A stretch of 7,347 bases of DNA, taken from assembly GCA_945863785.1 (NCBI GenBank), contig CAMBAQ010000094.1, positions 1-7,347 on the forward strand, in the 5' to 3' direction. The translations under genes and the position numbers were made by a program. This document shows, in pieces, positions 6,820-7,347 of this stretch (within the stretch, counting starts at the first letter, position 1; the number at the start of each line of letters is the position of its first letter). The stretch is from Chthoniobacter flavus. Lineage in GTDB: Bacteria; Verrucomicrobiota; Verrucomicrobiia; Chthoniobacterales; Terrimicrobiaceae. A model generated the notes under the pieces. The model did not search any database. It had not been told where the DNA came from and saw only the letters and a program-made list of their open reading frames with translations.

Positions 6820-7217
6820 TCGGCAGACGGCAAAATAGAAAGACGTCGGGCAAGAAGCAACCATTCGGACTTTAATTCTTCGAAGGTAGCTGTGGCAGCA
6901 CCGGACTTGGCAACGATCACCACGCTGGCTCCAGGTGACATCGATTCTCGACAGACTCTGATAATCTCCCTGAGGCGGCGGCGAACCTTACTTCGAATCA
7001 CAGCACCTCCCACACGGCGAGATGTGATAATACCAATGCGGGCCGAAAATGCGTCATCAGAGCGGAGAATCCCAACTCGCAGGAGGCGAGTTTGCGATGC
7101 TTTTCCCTGGTCCCGAACGCGCGTAAAGTCTCCGCTGTTGCGAAGTCGAGCGGATTTGGGAAAACGCAGGCGGCCGTTATTAGGCCTGGGTGTGTCTTGC
7201 GAAGTGGACTTCGACAC
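6816..7217 (-). CDS. rnpA: Ribonuclease P protein component (RnpA)
   Basis: A 133-residue basic protein that binds the RNase P RNA and helps it cleave 5' leaders from precursor tRNAs. The family core starts at LRFPKSARLRNSGDFTRVRDQG (17-38), continues through VGILRSDDAFSARIGIITSRRVGGAV (48-73) and reaches the RNR-motif helix AVIRSKVRRRLREIIR (72-87). It ends with a conserved strand (SVVIVAKSGAA) and the final helix. Within the RNR motif, the usual R-N-R reads R75-S76-K77, a conservative but uncommon change. The start is GTG at 7217, inside the 3' end of rpmH. It gives a polar, non-conserved extension of about 16 residues before the core. No later ATG/GTG/TTG lies before the conserved FPKS, so this start is favoured despite the absence of a Shine-Dalgarno sequence. 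Confidence 0.95.
   Translation of the reverse strand: MSKSTSQDTPRPNNGRLRFPKSARLRNSGDFTRVRDQGKASQTRLLRVGILRSDDAFSARIGIITSRRVGGAVIRSKVRRRLREIIRVCRESMSPGASVVIVAKSGAATATFEELKSEWLLLARRLSILPSAE
7180..7217 (-). other. 38-nt overlap of rpmH 3' end and rnpA 5' end
   Basis: The end of rpmH and the first 12-13 codons of rnpA share these bases in two different frames. The overlapping codons specify the non-conserved tail of bL34 and the non-conserved polar start of RnpA, so neither protein core is constrained by the other. The arrangement recalls the rpmH/rnpA overlap known from Thermus, although there the rnpA start lies much further inside rpmH. Confidence 0.8.
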
Positions 7218-7347
7218 CTTTTGGAAGGAGGCGTTTGCGGCCCTGCTGGCGGCGTCGGCTCAGGATGGCCCTGCCTGCCTTGGTCTTCATGCGGGCGCGG
7301 AAACCAAATTGTTGTTTGCGCGTGCGCTTGGAAGGCTGGTATGTGCG
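7180..7347 (-). CDS. rpmH: Large ribosomal subunit protein bL34, N-terminus cut by window edge
   Basis: The frame runs from the window edge to the TAA at 7180-7182 and encodes 55 visible residues. The first visible residues, RTYQPSKRTRKQQFGFRA, match the bL34 family start (M-K-R-T-Y/F-Q-P-S), so only about two codons are missing. GFRARMKTKAGRAILSRRR and the GRKRL block (residues 36-40) cover the full conserved protein, an rRNA-binding component of the 50S subunit. The tail after GRKRL (LPKGVEVHFARHTQA, 15 residues) is longer than usual, since bL34 is normally about 44-47 residues and this one would be about 57. The tail exists because the frame runs 38 nt into rnpA. It is the first gene of the minus-strand cluster in this window. 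Its promoter lies outside. Confidence 0.95.
   Translation of the reverse strand, partial: RTYQPSKRTRKQQFGFRARMKTKAGRAILSRRRQQGRKRLLPKGVEVHFARHTQA

Noticed and set aside
6820..6864. Longer yidD start at 6864
   Set aside because: The extra 15 residues lie inside rnpA and are not family-like; the ATGA overlap start at 6819 gives the usual YidD N-terminus.

Overview
The window carries the compact bacterial cluster rpmH–rnpA–yidD–yidC–khpB(jag), read on the minus strand from the right edge leftwards. It continues directly into a 951-codon bifunctional L-fucokinase/GDP-L-fucose pyrophosphorylase gene (fkp). Two plus-strand genes at the left edge face this cluster: the 3' end of a RapA-like SNF2 ATPase gene and a complete HAD-superfamily phosphatase gene. 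Every gene is recognisable by family except for the substrate of the HAD enzyme. I see no tRNA, rRNA, CRISPR array, insertion sequence or phage signature.

Organism: the DNA is moderately GC-rich. YidC has a large periplasmic domain, which indicates a diderm bacterium. The gene starts lack Shine-Dalgarno sequences, and the Fkp fusion is best known from Bacteroides. KhpB is a short form without the Jag-N domain. Together these suggest a member of the PVC/FCB groups, with Verrucomicrobiota (Opitutae-like) as my best guess. This is inference from protein character, not a database match.

Layout: 1-330 (+) RapA C-terminus; 374-1255 (+) HAD phosphatase; 1256-1493 convergent intergenic region with stem-loops; 1494-4349 (-) fkp; 4361-4825 (-) khpB; 4822-6561 (-) yidC; 6571-6819 (-) yidD; 6816-7217 (-) rnpA; 7180-7347 (-) rpmH, lacking only its first codons.

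How the genes work together: rpmH makes ribosomal protein bL34 and rnpA the protein subunit of RNase P. YidD and YidC insert membrane proteins, and KhpB is an RNA-binding partner commonly linked to YidC. Neighbours overlap by 4 nt (yidC/khpB and rnpA/yidD) or 38 nt (rpmH/rnpA), or are separated by 9-11 nt, so one polycistronic, translationally coupled transcript is likely. The promoter, and commonly dnaA/oriC, would lie beyond the right edge. The unexpected member is fkp, a sugar-nucleotide salvage gene 11 nt behind khpB, where many bacteria have mnmE. I did not find an undescribed defence or mobile system; the points worth checking are operon composition, gene overlaps and altered motif residues.
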